From Girardinichthys multiradiatus (taxonomy: Eukaryota > Chordata > Actinopteri > Cyprinodontiformes > Goodeidae): a stretch of DNA of 64,000 nt. Below are positions 20,869 to 33,068 of this stretch, in pieces. The translations under genes were made by a program, and so were the position numbers. The notes under the pieces were generated by a model, which did no database searches, was not told the DNA's origin, and saw nothing but the letters and a program-made list of their open reading frames with translations. The stretch spans positions 51,390,873 to 51,454,872 of the forward strand of contig NC_061815.1 of the NCBI RefSeq assembly GCF_021462225.1. Reading direction: 5' to 3'. Position 1 is the first letter of the stretch. Each line of letters starts with the position of its first letter.

Positions 20869-20897
<29 letters not shown>
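20869..20897. repeat. (CA)n microsatellite
   Basis: About 14 uninterrupted CA units. Confidence 0.95.
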
Positions 20898-20900
<3 letters not shown>

Positions 20901-21174
20901 TGCTTCACCTGCTGGATTATTAGACCCATAGAGACTGAAAAACGTTAAGGTCAAACTGAGATCTTTACACTGGAAGAAGATATAGTTGCTGCCGTTGCCT
21001 CAAGAGACTTAAATATATAGATATATACAGATATAATGATATAACTTGAATCAGAACAAGAGCGATGGATTTCCGACCATTTCAGAGTCCTGGTCCTCCT
21101 CTCCTTAGCTCAGCCCACAGTTTTTCTGAGGCGTTCCTGGAAAAACGTTGTGTACTGCAGTGGGACCCTTTGTG
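20898..21174. other. unassigned non-coding DNA
   Basis: Nothing recognised, apart from a short TATAGATATATACAGATAT run at 21013-21032. Confidence 0.4.
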
Positions 21175-21235
21175 AGGTTTCTTGAGAAGACATTGTTGTA
21201 AATAAGCGCCATTTAACTAAATAATCTGAACTGAA
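21175..21235 (+). mobile_element. decayed LINE tail
   Basis: TTTCTTGAGAAGACATTGTT...AAGCGCCATTTAAC is a worn version of the CR1/L2-type tail (CCTTGAGACGACATGTGTTG...GGCGCTATATAAATA) found at 61503-61545. Confidence 0.55.
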
Positions 21236-23280
21236 ACTATCTGTGTAGTTATGCTGCTCTAGGCTTAGGTTGCTGGAGGACATAATGACCACTTTCACCC
21301 TCTTCGCTACATTCTCATACTACTCTCCAATTTTGCATTATTTGCTGTTATTTCAGCTTTTAACTTTGTTCTCTCATTCTCTTCCTAGAAGCTACACCTG
21401 GCCTGACTCTGTGTCTACCTGTGACACCTTTCTGGAGAGGGGCATCGTCCAAGCTTCTGCTGGCAACAATTTAATGCCCACCTTCTACAGATGATCCACA
21501 TGATCCTGTCTTTCAGTGTTTAACCCTTTCTCTCTCCTAGACATGGCTACTGACTGAGCTTCTACTGTGACTAACTCTATGTGCTCTCTTTCAGACTCTA
21601 ACCTTGAAAACTGGATCAGAGTTTATCTGTTCTTTCTTTCTAGATGAAACGACTAAAGGAGCTACATCCATTAATATTTACTTTTCCTTCCCATAGAAAG
21701 TACTCCTGGATCAGTGCTTCTTTGTTCTCTTTGTGTCTCTGCTCTGTTCTCTCAAACCTCCAGTCGGTCGTGGCAGATGGCCGCTCACACTGAGCCTGGT
21801 TCTGGTTCTGCTGGAGGTTTTTTTCCTGTTAAAAGGGAGTTTTTCCTCTCCACTGTCGCTACATGCATGCTCAGTATGAGGGATTGCTGCAAAGTCAACA
21901 CCAGTGACTGTCCACTGTCTCTACATGCTCATCCAGGAGGAGTGAATGCTGCAAGTCACTGACTGGATGCAATCTGCTGGGTTTCCTTAGATAGAAAAAC
22001 TTTTTATCCAATTTGAATAAATAATTAACTCCGAATGCACTGTTCAATTGTTAGGGTTACCGTATTTTCCGCACTATAAGGCTCACCGGATTATAAGGCG
22101 CACAGAATAGAAGCTACTGCAGTCAAACGTTTGACTGGGGTTGCGTTATGCATCCACTAGATGGAGCTGTGCTAAAGAGAATGTCAACAAAACAGTCAGA
22201 TAAGTCAGTCAGTCAAACTTTATTAATACACTACAAACCAGCGTTCTGATAACTCCATTCACTCTCATGGTAAGGTCTCCTCTACATAGAATTATATTGA
22301 ATAGAGCCAACCACACGTTAGGAATGCATTGGAGTCTATGAAGTTGAAGTTAAAATCAAACGTTAGTTAAAACGTGAAAGGGAACTTTTCCCTGATTCAG
22401 TAAACACGTAAAAGAAACAGTTTGATGCACTAAATCAAACGTTAGTACTGTTAACCTTTCCTGTTTCTGTCCCCTGACCGTAGTCTGATGACACAGGGGA
22501 GACGCTTTCTCCAGGGCCGAAGTTACTAGTTTCCTCGGGGTTAACTCCCTCACTCATACGTTGCTGAGTTGAGCATGAAGAAACAGCATCAAAACACTGA
22601 GTTGTTGACGAGATTCGGGGTTCTTTTTAATGACTTTGCAGCACGTAAAAACACAGGGCTTACAGACTCATACACCGCTGCTCCGGTCGCCGTCTCTACC
22701 CACCCCACACACACAATAATACCGACGTCCCTCCTTCACTCTTGATTCTCAGCTACGGCAGCACACAGCGCCACCTCTGTCCGGAGGAGTAATGTCAACA
22801 TCTTCCATACACACACACGAAACATACACCCCACACACTGAGCTTCTAATCACATATAGTTCAGGCAATTCCTGCAACAGTACATTCAAACGTTATACAC
22901 ACACAAGTGGTGTTGGACTAGGAGTAAGCACAGTACAGGTGTTTACCGCTATTACTTCGGCGACGCCCCTGACTACGGTAGCCGTAATGCTGCAAGCGGT
23001 GCGGCTTTGTAGTTTACCAGTCGTACTGAAACATTTTGACAGAGCGCCGTGTACAACCAGTATGGATCAACCAATTAACCAATTGATCCATATATAAGGC
23101 GCTCCGGATTACAAGGCGCACTGTCATTTTTTGAAAAAATTAAAGGTTTTTAAGTGCGCCTTATAGTGCGGAAAATACAGTAATTGGAATGTATGAACCT
23201 GACTGTTGTGAAGTGCCCTGAGACAACATGTGTTGTGAATTGGCGCTATAGAAATAAAACTGAATTGAATTGAATTGAGT
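21236..23280 (+). mobile_element. CR1/L2-type LINE 3' end, interrupted
   Basis: Plus-strand copy of the 3' region seen at 60913-61556. It starts CTATCTGTGTAGTTATGCTG, runs to 22059, is broken by the 1.1 kb element at 22060-23180, and resumes with ATTGGAATG...CCTGACTGTTGTGAAG to the AATTGAATTG tail at 23265-23279. The copy carries about 400 bp (21290-21620) that the 60.9 kb copy lacks. Confidence 0.85.
22060..23180. mobile_element. TA-flanked non-autonomous DNA transposon (MITE-like, 1121 bp)
   Basis: Left end CCGTATTTTCCGCACTATAA and inverted right end CTGTATTTTCCGCACTATAA. A TA dinucleotide flanks both sides (22058-22059 and 23181-23182), and removing the element plus one TA restores the LINE sequence seen in the copy near 61460. 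Just inside each end, short GGATTATAAGGCGCAC-type motifs recur (22089-22103 and inverted at 23090-23120). No transposase is encoded. TA duplication and TIR length fit the Tc1/mariner superfamily (pogo-like). An A/C-rich interior (22650-22920) may be a further insertion. Confidence 0.88.
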
Positions 23281-23331
23281 CAAATTCTTTGTTTGTCCGT
23301 ACAAACTTGGCAATAAAGCTGATTCTGATAA
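23281..23331 (+). mobile_element. short LINE tail with GATTCT end
   Basis: AATTCTTTGTTTGTCCGTAC...ACTTGGCAATAAAGCTGATT is a diverged, opposite-strand relative of the 83-bp unit embedded seven times in the minisatellite (28125 onward). It contains AATAAA. Confidence 0.65.
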
Positions 23332-23825
23332 ATTGCGCTGGTGCATTGTCCTTGCACCGGCCCACAGCACGCAGCAGCCACCGCCTTGCCCTTTCGTCTT
23401 CCTACTTCACGTTGCCGTCATGCAGTGTGGAGGACCAAATGGCTGCAGTTGCCACGACTGCAGTCATGACACAGACAAGCAGACAGGTGACCCAGGTGTC
23501 CAAAAGAGACACTGAAGGAATTTAAAAATTAAAAACTTTCAGATGTTCATCCGGAGCCTTTATGAAGCCTTTACAGGCTCCATAATGGTTTCTTGTTCTC
23601 TGGCTACTCCAGTGTGATCCAGACAACGGTGTTGTGCCATAAAGTGATGGCTGGTATTTTTTCAGTAGGATCTGGTTGCTGACAGCTGTTGTACAGTCTA
23701 TATATTATACTTAGTATACTAAGACTTCCCCTTAGATGTCACATGGCACATTAATCCATTTGGTAAACTACTTAGTGTGCTAGTAATTTAATTATTAAGC
23801 TGTTTATTTCTGAATCTATTCTTTA
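23332..23825. other. unassigned non-coding DNA
   Basis: Nothing recognised. The short frames at 23289-23525 have no domain. Confidence 0.4.
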
Positions 23826-24240
23826 TTATGTCATGATCACTATCTGTGTTTGGATTACTTTCTTGATTTCTGTGTTAGATGAGTTAATTTATATATCTTT
23901 ATAGATCTTACGCCTCCCTGTTCATGTTATTCTGGCAGCCTCATTGTTTACTTGTTTCTGTTCACCTGGATATTTTGATACCTCCTGCTCTTTTGCATTA
24001 ATCTGCTCCCGATTCTTTCCCTGATTAGCTTCCCTAGTTCAGTGGCCAATTCTCCACTTCCCTCAGCATTTATACCTTCTGGTTTTCTGTTCTCACCACT
24101 AGTTTCTGCTGGAAACTTCTCTGGTCACTACCTGCTCTATGTCTCCGTGTGCCTGCAAAAACCTCACCCATTACAATAAATTGTGGCAGGATTGGTGCTC
24201 CATTCTTAAGTTGTTAAAAAAAACCTGAGTTTTATTGCAG
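23826..24240 (+). mobile_element. possible solo LTR
   Basis: T-rich block beginning TTATGTCATGATCACTATCT with repeated TTCTG/CTGTT motifs, a TATA-like ATTTATACCTTC near 24070, and an AATAAA near 24174 followed by TTGTGGCAGG. The sequence texture matches LTRs of fish Gypsy-type elements. Ends and target duplication were not found. Confidence 0.35.
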
Positions 24241-24472
24241 CTCATTTATTAGTATTTTGGCCTATGATTTTTAGATAATTTTATTTAGTTTAAGATCATA
24301 TTATAATAGAATCTTTTTAAGTGTTTTTGCTTAACTGCATATTGTTTTTTACCCGCAATAAAAAAACCCTAACAGGATCAGAGGAGGTCAGATCCTCCCT
24401 GAGATCATCACAGCTTCTGCTCTGAGTAAAAAAGTGGAAATGAGCTGAGATTAAAGAAAGAAATGTGCTCTG

Positions 24473-24474
<2 letters not shown>

Positions 24475-24510
<36 letters not shown>
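24475..24510. repeat. (GT)18 microsatellite
   Basis: Eighteen uninterrupted GT units. Confidence 0.96.
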
Positions 24511-24513
<3 letters not shown>

Positions 24514-24642
24514 TGTCATGGGACGTGACTTTACATTAACCCCACTGTGAAAGTTCAGAGGAGGATGAGGAGGAAGATGAAGGGCCGAGCACTTCTTCTG
24601 AAAACTCTGGACTGCGAATAAAGGTCAGCATGCAGGGCTGTC

Positions 24643-24660
24643 CACACACACACACACACA
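24643..24660. repeat. (CA)9 microsatellite
   Basis: Nine CA units followed by TATACATA. Confidence 0.9.
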
Positions 24661-25663
24661 TATACATACTCCTGAGAGGATCTGGGCATGTGCAGAGTTG
24701 AATGGTTTCAGAAATGAAAACGAAGAGGAGATTTGTCACTCAGATAATGTCAGTTTTCCTCCATCCATTTAAACTTTATAAAGATGAGATGTTCCAACTC
24801 GATTTAATTTTACACCAACTTTATCAAAAACCTAAACACAGCTTACAATGATGAGAGTTTTTCTTCATTTACCAAATCAAACCTGAGGTTTAAAATTTCA
24901 GCTACAACTGTGAAGCTTTGCTGAGTTGCTGAGAAAGCCTCAGATGCTCCCAGCAGGTGCACACCTGCAGCAGGTTCATGGGGGTGTTGACCAGGTGATG
25001 CCAGGAAGAAACAATCAAAATACACTTAAAATCTGCCAGTTTCACTAAAATCTGCTGCAACTTTACATTGAACTCTTTCTTTATTAAACGTGAGTGATTA
25101 AATGGCAGAGAAATCTGAAAAACTATGGGAAAATATTCAGGTCTAATCCAACAATTCTCAAGAACGTGCTGCTGCAGTAAAAAGGGGGAGGTTCTTGGTT
25201 ATGGGAAAACCGCGATTGGTTGAATTTACTTGCAGGAAGTATTGTGAGGTATAAATTGGGGCTTACAGGAAGTGTAATATATTATTTACAAATATTTAGA
25301 TGGTATTTCTGGCAGGGTTTGGACTGTTGGTATGTAATGGGGGATGCCTGGAGTCCTCACCACAATGACTGCAGATATGTGTTCATAATGTTGTGCCAGT
25401 TTGCCCCTGACTTTCAAACGTGCCTCAATATAGACACAAAAACATGTTTCATGTCTGATAAATCACATTGTGCATGCTAAATGATGACATTTGAATATCC
25501 TCATGCTAGTATTTTGCAGGGTGTAATGATCAGCTTATGTCCCGCATAGTGATGAAGGCACCTCCTATTCTGCTAATTTGACAGACGCAATCCTCGGTGC
25601 ACCTGGTTTGTAAACCAGCTCTGTGCAACATCAGGTTCGCATGTGTAGCAAACCTTTAGTAGA

Positions 25664-25990
25664 TCAGGCCCTATAAGCTTTATGAAAAAGGAAAGTTTTA
25701 AGCCTAGCCTTAAAAGTAGACAGGGTGTCTGCCTCACGGACTAAAACTGGGAGCTGGTTCCACAGGAGAGGAGCCTGATAACTAAAGGATCTGCCTCCCA
25801 TTCTACTTCTAGAGACTCTAGGAACCACCAGTAAACCTGCAGTCTGAGAACAAAGTGCTCTGTTAGGAACATATGGACCAATCAGATCTCTGATGTATGA
25901 TGGAGCTAGATCATTAAGGGCTTTATATGTGAGGAGGAGAATTTTAAATTATATTCTGGATTTAACAAGGAGGCAATGTGTTGTCATACT
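25664..25990 (-). pseudogene. CR1/L2-type LINE ORF2 C-terminus
   Basis: Minus-strand frame containing, in order, ILLLTYKALNDLAPSYI, then SRMGGRSFSYQAPLLWNQLP, then READTLSTFKARLKTFLFHK, and ending at a TGA at 25664-25666. This is the characteristic C-terminal region downstream of the reverse transcriptase in CR1/L2/Rex1-type LINEs. Only about 105 codons remain. An in-frame stop lies near the 5' end (about 25965). The last 20 residues match the same end kept in the deleted element at 60847-60912, so both belong to related families. Confidence 0.88.
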
Positions 25991-26639
25991 GCTGAGTGAG
26001 ATTAATAGATTTTATTATTGGGTCCTTGCTGCAAAAATGAGTCAATTCTTACTGCATCAGTTCTTTAGTTGTGGTTCAGACCTGCAGTACAGATTGCATT
26101 AGAGAGCTGCAGTGTTACTGAGATGGGTCAGGAAAGGAAGCCAGGTTTATCTCAAACAGTGTATTCTATAGTGTCAAAGGGACAGATGAAGCATTAGAAT
26201 CATAAGGCAACGTGTTTCCCTGCTCTGTTGAAAGGCTGACTTAGAGTCATGTGATGGAGGCATTAAGACCTTCCAACATGAAGTTGGGTTCTCTATGTTT
26301 TTGAACCTGGTGAAACTCCATTCCTATGGTATACCATGATAATGATAATCTGAAGATGTGATGTTCTGTGGGTCTTAGTGTTTTCACTTTGTTTTTATTT
26401 TTGGATCATTTTGGATTGTTATTTTTTAATTTCTTGCTTTTCTTGATTTAAGATTCCTAGTTCTGTCTTGTGTTCTGCTCTGATTAACTTGGCTCTAATT
26501 CAATCACCTAATCTAGCAATTAGCAGCCAAAACGCTTTCTTTACCTCCCGTTTAGATCAGATGTTGTCCACCTTCTGTCATTTTGTTCAAGATAGATCTG
26601 ACCCACAAACAGAAGAACACTCAGAAGCACAACTGAATT
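25991..26639. other. unassigned AT-rich DNA
   Basis: No gene recognised. The T-rich part at 26380-26520 has LTR-like texture, but nothing firm. Confidence 0.35.
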
Positions 26640-27290
26640 AGTGAAAGGTGTTTTATTTACAAAGTGAAAGTGGAACGTGAACGGTAGAATCGCCAACTGC
26701 ATGGAAAGAGGGGAAGGAGAACTGGTAAAAACTAGAACTACAATCTTGAGTAATAAAAGAGAAGTAATTATGTTAATGGTAGAACGGCTTACTAAGTGAG
26801 TGAAGTCAGGTCACTAGGGGTAGAGGGTGTCGGGACCCAGGTGTGTGAAGCGGAGAAAATCCAGATGGTTTACTTGAGCTGTAGAGTGAGTTCTGGTGAG
26901 TTCAGGAGTTAATTCAATGTTCAGGTACTTCCGTTGGAGGGTGGACAGGGTATGCTTCTGCCTTGGTTCAGGAGAAACACAATCCAAACGAAATCCACCA
27001 AACATAGGTAATCTTGATCGTCCAGAAACCTCTGGAACCGAAGTCAAAGTTCAAAGAAGAATGATCAGAAGGTTCAAGTTTCTGCCACTGAAGGCAAACA
27101 CTCTGGCATCGAAGTGCTGGCAGCCTCCTGCTTAAATACTCCTCAAATGCAATCAGCAGATCAGTCGCACCTGTCACCCAGCACACCTGAGAAACTCCAG
27201 CACCAAAAGGAAACTAAAAAAAAGGTGCAAACAAAAATACAAACACACACACAGAAACCAAAACCCCGACAACTTCTGCCCTACCTGCTT
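26640..27290. other. possible retroelement untranslated region
   Basis: Purine-rich, with the pattern GACCCACA...AAGAACACTCAGAAGC then TGTTTTATTTACAAAGTGAA, and ending with CAGCACACCTGAGAAACTCC. A region of the same style occurs at 44400-45060. Similar non-coding stretches flank Gypsy-type elements in fish. No coding remnant is present, so the call is tentative. Confidence 0.3.
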
Positions 27291-28124
27291 GCTTGTTACC
27301 TCACCAATTTTCTGTTGGTCTCCTGTTCCCCCAGTTTCTCCTCCATTTTGTAGGTTATTTAAAATTAATCTTCATTTTCTCAATGATCCTCTTGTTAACA
27401 ATTTTGAGTTTCGGTCCATCAACAACACAATAAATGAGGAAAGCTTAAAGCTGCTAAAAGTAGTTCTAAAAGCTGTTAAAGGAGGTTCTAAAAGCTGCTG
27501 AAGGTGGTTCTACAGGCTGTTGAAGGAGGTTCTAAAAGCTGTTAAAGGAGGTTCTAAAAGCTGCTGAAGGTGGTTCTACAGGCTGTTGAAGGAGGTTCTA
27601 AAAGCTGTTAAAGGAGGTTCTACAGGCTGTTGAAGGAGGTTCCAAAAGCTGCTGAAGGAGGTTCTAAAAGCTGTTGAAGGAGGTTCTAAAAGCTTTTGAA
27701 GGATGTTGAACAGGCTGTTAAAGGAGGTTCTACAGGCTGTTGAAGGAGGTTCCAAAAGCTGTTGAAGGAGGTTCCAAAAGCTGTTGAAGGAGGTTCTAAA
27801 AGCTTTTGAAGGATGTTGAACAGGCTGTTAAAGGAGGTTCTACAGGCTGTTGAAGGAGGTTCCAAAAGCTGTTGAAGGAGGTTCCAAAAGCTGTTGAAGG
27901 AGGTTCTAAAAGCTTTTGAAGGATGTTGAACAGGCTGTTAAAGGAGGTTCTACAGGCTGTTGAAGGAGGTTCCAAAAGCTGTTGAAGGAGGTTCCAAAAG
28001 CTTTTGAAGGATGTTGAACAGGCTGTTAAAGGAGGTTCTACAGGCTGTTGAAGGAGGTTCCAAAAGCTGTTGAAGGAGGTTCCAAAAGCTGTTGAAGGAG
28101 GTTCTAAAAGCTTTTGAAGGATGA

Positions 28125-28207
28125 AGAATCAGAATCAGAATCAGAAAAGCTTTATTGCCAAGTACGTTTTTGGACATACAAAGAATTTGTTTTGGCGTAG
28201 TCGGTGC
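28125..28207 (-). mobile_element. 83-bp LINE tail in the minisatellite, copy 1
   Basis: Reads AGAATCAGAATCAGAATCAG then AAAAGCTTTATTGCCAAG...GTAGTCGGTGC. On the minus strand it is a LINE-style 3' end with AATAAA and a (GATTCT)n tail. It interrupts the unit at GAAGGATG/ATGTTGAAC. Confidence 0.85.
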
Positions 28208-28717
28208 ATGTTGAACAGGCTGTTAAAGGAGGTTCTACAGGCTGTTGAAGGAGGTTCCAAAAGCTGTTAAAGGAGGTTCTAAAAGCTGCTGAAGGTGGTT
28301 CTACAGGCTGTTGAAGGAGGTTCTAAAAGCTGTTAAAGGAGGTTCTACAGGCTGTTGAAGGAGGTTCTAAAAGCTGTTAAAGGAGGTTCTACAGGCTGTT
28401 GAAGGAGGTTCTAAAAGCTGTTAAAGGAGGTTCTACAGGCTGTTGAAGGAGGTTCCAAAAGCTGCTGAAGGAGGTTCTAAAAGCTGTTGAAGGAGGTTCT
28501 AAAAGCTTTTGAAGGATGTTGAACAGGCTGTTAAAGGAGGTTCTACAGGCTGTTGAAGGAGGTTCCAAAAGCTGTTGAAGGAGGTTCCAAAAGCTTTTGA
28601 AGGATGTTGAACAGGCTGTTAAAGGAGGTTCTACAGGCTGTTGAAGGAGGTTCCAAAAGCTGTTGAAGGAGGTTCCAAAAGCTGTTGAAGGAGGTTCTAA
28701 AAGCTTTTGAAGGATGA

Positions 28718-28800
28718 AGAATCAGAATCAGAATCAGAAAAGCTTTATTGCCAAGTACGTTTTTGGACATACAAGGAATTTGTTTTGGCGTAGTCGGTGC
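28718..28800 (-). mobile_element. 83-bp LINE tail in the minisatellite, copy 2
   Basis: Same sequence and same insertion point as the copy at 28125, with ACAAGGAATT instead of ACAAAGAATT. Confidence 0.85.
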
Positions 28801-29816
28801 ATGTTGAACAGGCTGTTAAAGGAGGTTCTACAGGCTGTTGAAGGAGGTTCCAAAAGCTGTTGAAGGAGGTTCCAAAAGCTGTTAAAGGAGGTTCTAAAAG
28901 CTGCTGAAGGTGGTTCTACAGGCTGTTGAAGGAGGTTCTAAAAGCTGTTAAAGGAGGTTCTACAGGCTGTTGAAGGAGGTTCCAAAAGCTGCTGAAGGAG
29001 GTTCTAAAAGCTGTTGAAGGAGGTTCTAAAAGCTTTTGAAGGATGTTGAACAGGCTGTTAAAGGAGGTTCTACAGGCTGTTGAAGGAGGTTCCAAAAGCT
29101 GTTGAAAGAGGTTCCAAAAGCTGTTGAAGGAGGTTCTAAAAGCTTTTGAAGGATGTTGAACAGGCTGTTAAAGGAGGTTCTACAGGCTGTTGAAGGAGGT
29201 TCCAAAAGCTGTTGAAGGAGGTTCCAAAAGCTGTTAAAGGAGGTTCTAAAAGCTCCTGAAGGTGGTTCTACAGGCTGTTGAAGGAGGTTCTAAAAGCTGT
29301 TAAAGGAGGTTCTACAGGCTGTTGAAGGAGGTTCCAAAAGCTGCTGAAGGAGGTTCTAAAAGCTGTTGAAGGAGGTTCTAAAAGCTGTTAAAGGAGGTTC
29401 TACAGGCTGTTGAAGGAGGTTCCAAAAGCTGCTGAAGGAGGTTCTAAAAGCTGTTGAAGGAGGTTCTAAAAGCTTTTGAAGGATGTTGAACAGGCTGTTA
29501 AAGGAGGTTCTACAGGCTGTTGAAGGAGGTTCCAAAAGCTGTTGAAGGAGGTTCCAAAAGCTGTTGAAGGAGGTTCTAAAAGCTTTTGAAGGATGTTGAA
29601 CAGGCTGTTAAAGGAGGTTCTACAGGCTGTTGAAGGAGGTTCCAAAAGCTGTTGAAGGAGGTTCCAAAAGCTGTTGAAGGAGGTTCTAAAAGCTTTTGAA
29701 GGATGTTGAACAGGCTGTTAAAGGAGGTTCTACAGGCTGTTGAAGGAGGTTCCAAAAGCTGTAGAAGGAGGTTCCAAAAGCTGTTGAAGGAGGTTCTAAA
29801 AGCTTTTGAAGGATGA

Positions 29817-29899
29817 AGAATCAGAATCAGAATCAGAAAAGCTTTATTGCCAAGTACGTTTTTGGACATACAAGGAATTTGTTTTGGCGTAGTCGGTGC
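29817..29899 (-). mobile_element. 83-bp LINE tail in the minisatellite, copy 3
   Basis: Identical by eye to the copy at 28718, at the same insertion point. The unit before it carries the GTAGAAGGAG variant, as does the unit before the copy at 32564. Confidence 0.85.
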
Positions 29900-30277
29900 A
29901 TGTTGAACAGGCTGTTAAAGGAGGTTCTACAGGCTGTTGAAGGAGGTTCCAAAAGCTGTTAAAGGAGGTTCTAAAAGCTGTTAAAGGAGGTTCTACAGGC
30001 TGTTGAAGGAGGTTCCAAAAGCTGCTGAAGGAGGTTCTAAAAGCTGTTGAAGGAGGTTCTAAAAGCTTTTGAAGGATGTTGAACAGGCTGTTAAAGGAGG
30101 TTCTACAGGCTGTTGAAGGAGGTTCCAAAAGCTGTTGAAGGAGGTTCCAAAAGCTTTTGAAGGATGTTGAACAGGCAGTTAAAGGAGGTTCTACAGGCTG
30201 TTGAAGGAGGTTCCAAAAGCTGTTGAAGGAGGTTCCAAAAGCTGTTGAAGGAGGTTCTAAAAGCTTTTGAAGGATGA

Positions 30278-30360
30278 AGAATCAGAATCAGAATCAGAAA
30301 AGCTTTTTTGCCAAGTACGTTTTTGGACATACAAGGAATTTGTTTTGGCGTAGTCGGTGC
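30278..30360 (-). mobile_element. 83-bp LINE tail in the minisatellite, copy 4
   Basis: Carries AGCTTTTTTGCC in place of AGCTTTATTGCC, a variant shared with the copies at 30739 and 33069. It starts 461 bp after the previous copy. Confidence 0.85.
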
Positions 30361-30738
30361 ATGTTGAACAGGCTGTTAAAGGAGGTTCTACAGGCTGTTG
30401 AAGGAGGTTCCAAAAGCTGTTAAAGGAGGTTCTAAAAGCTGTTAAAGGAGGTTCTACAGGCTGTTGAAGGAGGTTCCAAAAGCTGCTGAAGGAGGTTCTA
30501 AAAGCTGTTGAAGGAGGTTCTAAAAGCTTTTGAAGGATGTTGAACAGGCTGTTAAAGGAGGTTCTACAGGCTGTTGAAGGAGGTTCCAAAAGCTGTTGAA
30601 GGAGGTTCCAAAAGCTTTTGAAGGATGTTGAACAGGCAGTTAAAGGAGGTTCTACAGGCTGTTGAAGGAGGTTCCAAAAGCTGTTGAAGGAGGTTCCAAA
30701 AGCTGTTGAAGGAGGTTCTAAAAGCTTTTGAAGGATGA

Positions 30739-30821
30739 AGAATCAGAATCAGAATCAGAAAAGCTTTTTTGCCAAGTACGTTTTTGGACATACAAGGAAT
30801 TTGTTTTGGCGTAGTCGGTGC
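30739..30821 (-). mobile_element. 83-bp LINE tail in the minisatellite, copy 5
   Basis: AGCTTTTTTGCC variant. It starts exactly 461 bp after the copy at 30278, with intervening units in the same order, so this is a tandem duplication. Confidence 0.85.
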
Positions 30822-32563
30822 ATGTTGAACAGGCTGTTAAAGGAGGTTCTACAGGCTGTTGAAGGAGGTTCCAAAAGCTGTTGAAGGAGGTTCCAAAAGC
30901 TGTTAAAGGAGGTTCTAAAAGCTGCTGAAGGTGGTTCTACAGGCTGTTGAAGGAGGTTCTAAAAGCTGTTAAAGGAGGTTCTACAGGCTGTTGAAGGAGC
31001 TTCCAAAAGCTGCTGAAGGAGGTTCTAAAAGCTGTTGAAGGAGGTTCTAAAAGCTTTTGAAGGATGTTGAACAGGCTGTTAAAGGAGGTTCTACAGGCTG
31101 TTGAAGGAGGTTCCAAAAGCTGTTGAAGGAGGTTCCAAAAGCTGTTGAAGGAGGTTCTAGAAGCTTTTGAAGGATGTTGAACAGGCTGTTAAAGGAGGTT
31201 CTACAGGCTGTTGAAGGAGGTTCCAAAAGCTGTTGAAGGAGGTTCCAAAAGCTGTTAAAGGAGGTTCTAAAAGCTGCTGAAGGTGGTTCTACAGGCTGTT
31301 GAAGGAGGTTCTAAAAGCTGTTAAAGGAGGTTCTAAAAGCTGTTAAAGGAGGTTCCAAAAGCTGCTGAAGGAGGTTCTAAAAGCTGTTGAAGGAGGTTCT
31401 AAAAGCTTTTGAAGGATGTTGAACAGGCTGTTAAAGGAGGTTCTACAGGCTGTTGAAGGAGGTTCCAAAAGCTGTTGAAGGAGGTTCCAAAAGCTGTTGA
31501 AGGAGGTTCTAAAAGCTTTTGAAGGATGTTGAACAGGCTGTTAAAGGAGGTTCTACAGGCTGTTGAAGGAGGTTCCAAAAGCTGTTGAAGGAGTTTCCAA
31601 AAGCTGTTAAAGGAGGTTCTAAAAGCTGCTGAAGGTGGTTCTACAGGCTGTTGAAGGAGGTTCTAAAAGCTGTTAAAGGAGGTTCTACAGGCTGTTGAAG
31701 GAGGTTCCAGAAGCTGCTGAAGGAGGTTCTAAAAGCTGTTGAAGGAGGTTCTAAAAGCTGTTGAAGGAGGTTCTAAAAGCTTTTGAAGGATGTTGAACAG
31801 GCTGTTAAAGGAGGTTCTACAGGCTGTTGAAGGAGGTTCCAAAAGCTGTTGAAGGAGGTTCCAAAAGCTGTTAAAGGAGGTTCTAAAAGCTGCTGAAGGT
31901 GGTTCTACAGGCTGTTGAAGGAGGTTCTAAAAGCTGTTAAAGGAGGTTCTACAGGCTGTTGAAGGAGGTTCCAAAAGCTGCTGAAGGAGGTTCTAAAAGC
32001 TGTTGAAGGAGGTTCTAAAAGCTTTTGAAGGATGTTGAACAGGCTGTTAAAGGAGGTTCTACAGGCTGTTGAAGGAGGTTCCAAAAGCTGTTGAAGGAGG
32101 TTCCAAAAGCTGTTAAAGGAGGTTCTAAAAGCTGCTGAAGGTGGTTCTACAGGCTGTTGAAGGAGGTTCCAAAAGCTGCTGAAGGAGGTTCTAAAAGCTG
32201 TTGAAGGAGGTTCTAAAAGCTTTTGAAGGATGTTGAACAGGCTGTTAAAGGAGGTTCTACAGGCTGTTGAAGGAGGTTCCAAAAGCTGTTGAAGGAGGTT
32301 CCAAAAGCTGTTGAAGGAGGTTCTAAAAGCTTTTGAAGGATGTTGAACAGGCTGTTAAAGGAGGTTCTACAGGCTGTTGAAGGAGGTTCCAAAAGCTGTT
32401 GAAGGAGGTTCCAAAAGCTGTTGAAGGAGGTTCTAAAAGCTTTTGAAGGATGTTGAACAGGCTGTTAAAGGAGGTTCTACAGGCTGTTGAAGGAGGTTCC
32501 AAAAGCTGTAGAAGGAGGTTCCAAAAGCTGTTGAAGGAGGTTCTAAAAGCTTTTGAAGGATGA

Positions 32564-32646
32564 AGAATCAGAATCAGAATCAGAAAAGCTTTATTGCCAA
32601 GTACGTTTTTGGACATACAAGGAATTTGTTTTGGCGTAGTCGGTGC
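32564..32646 (-). mobile_element. 83-bp LINE tail in the minisatellite, copy 6
   Basis: AGCTTTATTGCC variant. The flanks to the left match those of the copy at 29817. Confidence 0.85.
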
Positions 32647-33068
32647 ATGTTGAACAGGCTGTTAAAGGAGGTTCTACAGGCTGTTGAAGGAGGTTCCAAA
32701 AGCTGTTAAAGGAGGTTCTAAAAGCTGCTGAAGGTGGTTCTACAGGCTGTTGAAGGAGGTTCTAAAAGCTGTTAAAGGAGGTTCTACAGGCTGTTGAAGG
32801 AGGTTCCAAAAGCTGCTGAAGGAGGTTCTAAAAGCTGTTGAAGGAGGTTCTAAAAGCTTTTGAAGGATGTTGAACAGGCTGTTAAAGGAGGTTCTACAGG
32901 CTGTTGAAGGAGGTTCCAAAAGCTGTTGAAGGAGGTTCCAAAAGCTTTTGAAGGATGTTGAACAGGCAGTTAAAGGAGGTTCTACAGGCTGTTGAAGGAG
33001 GTTCCAAAAGCTGTTGAAGGAGGTTCCAAAAGCTGTTGAAGGAGGTTCTAAAAGCTTTTGAAGGATGA

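Larger units (their letters stand above)
24241..25560. other. unassigned AT-rich DNA with two dinucleotide repeats
   Basis: Contains (GT)18 at 24475-24510 and (CA)9 at 24643-24660, listed separately. Otherwise no gene or repeat family is recognised. Confidence 0.45.
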
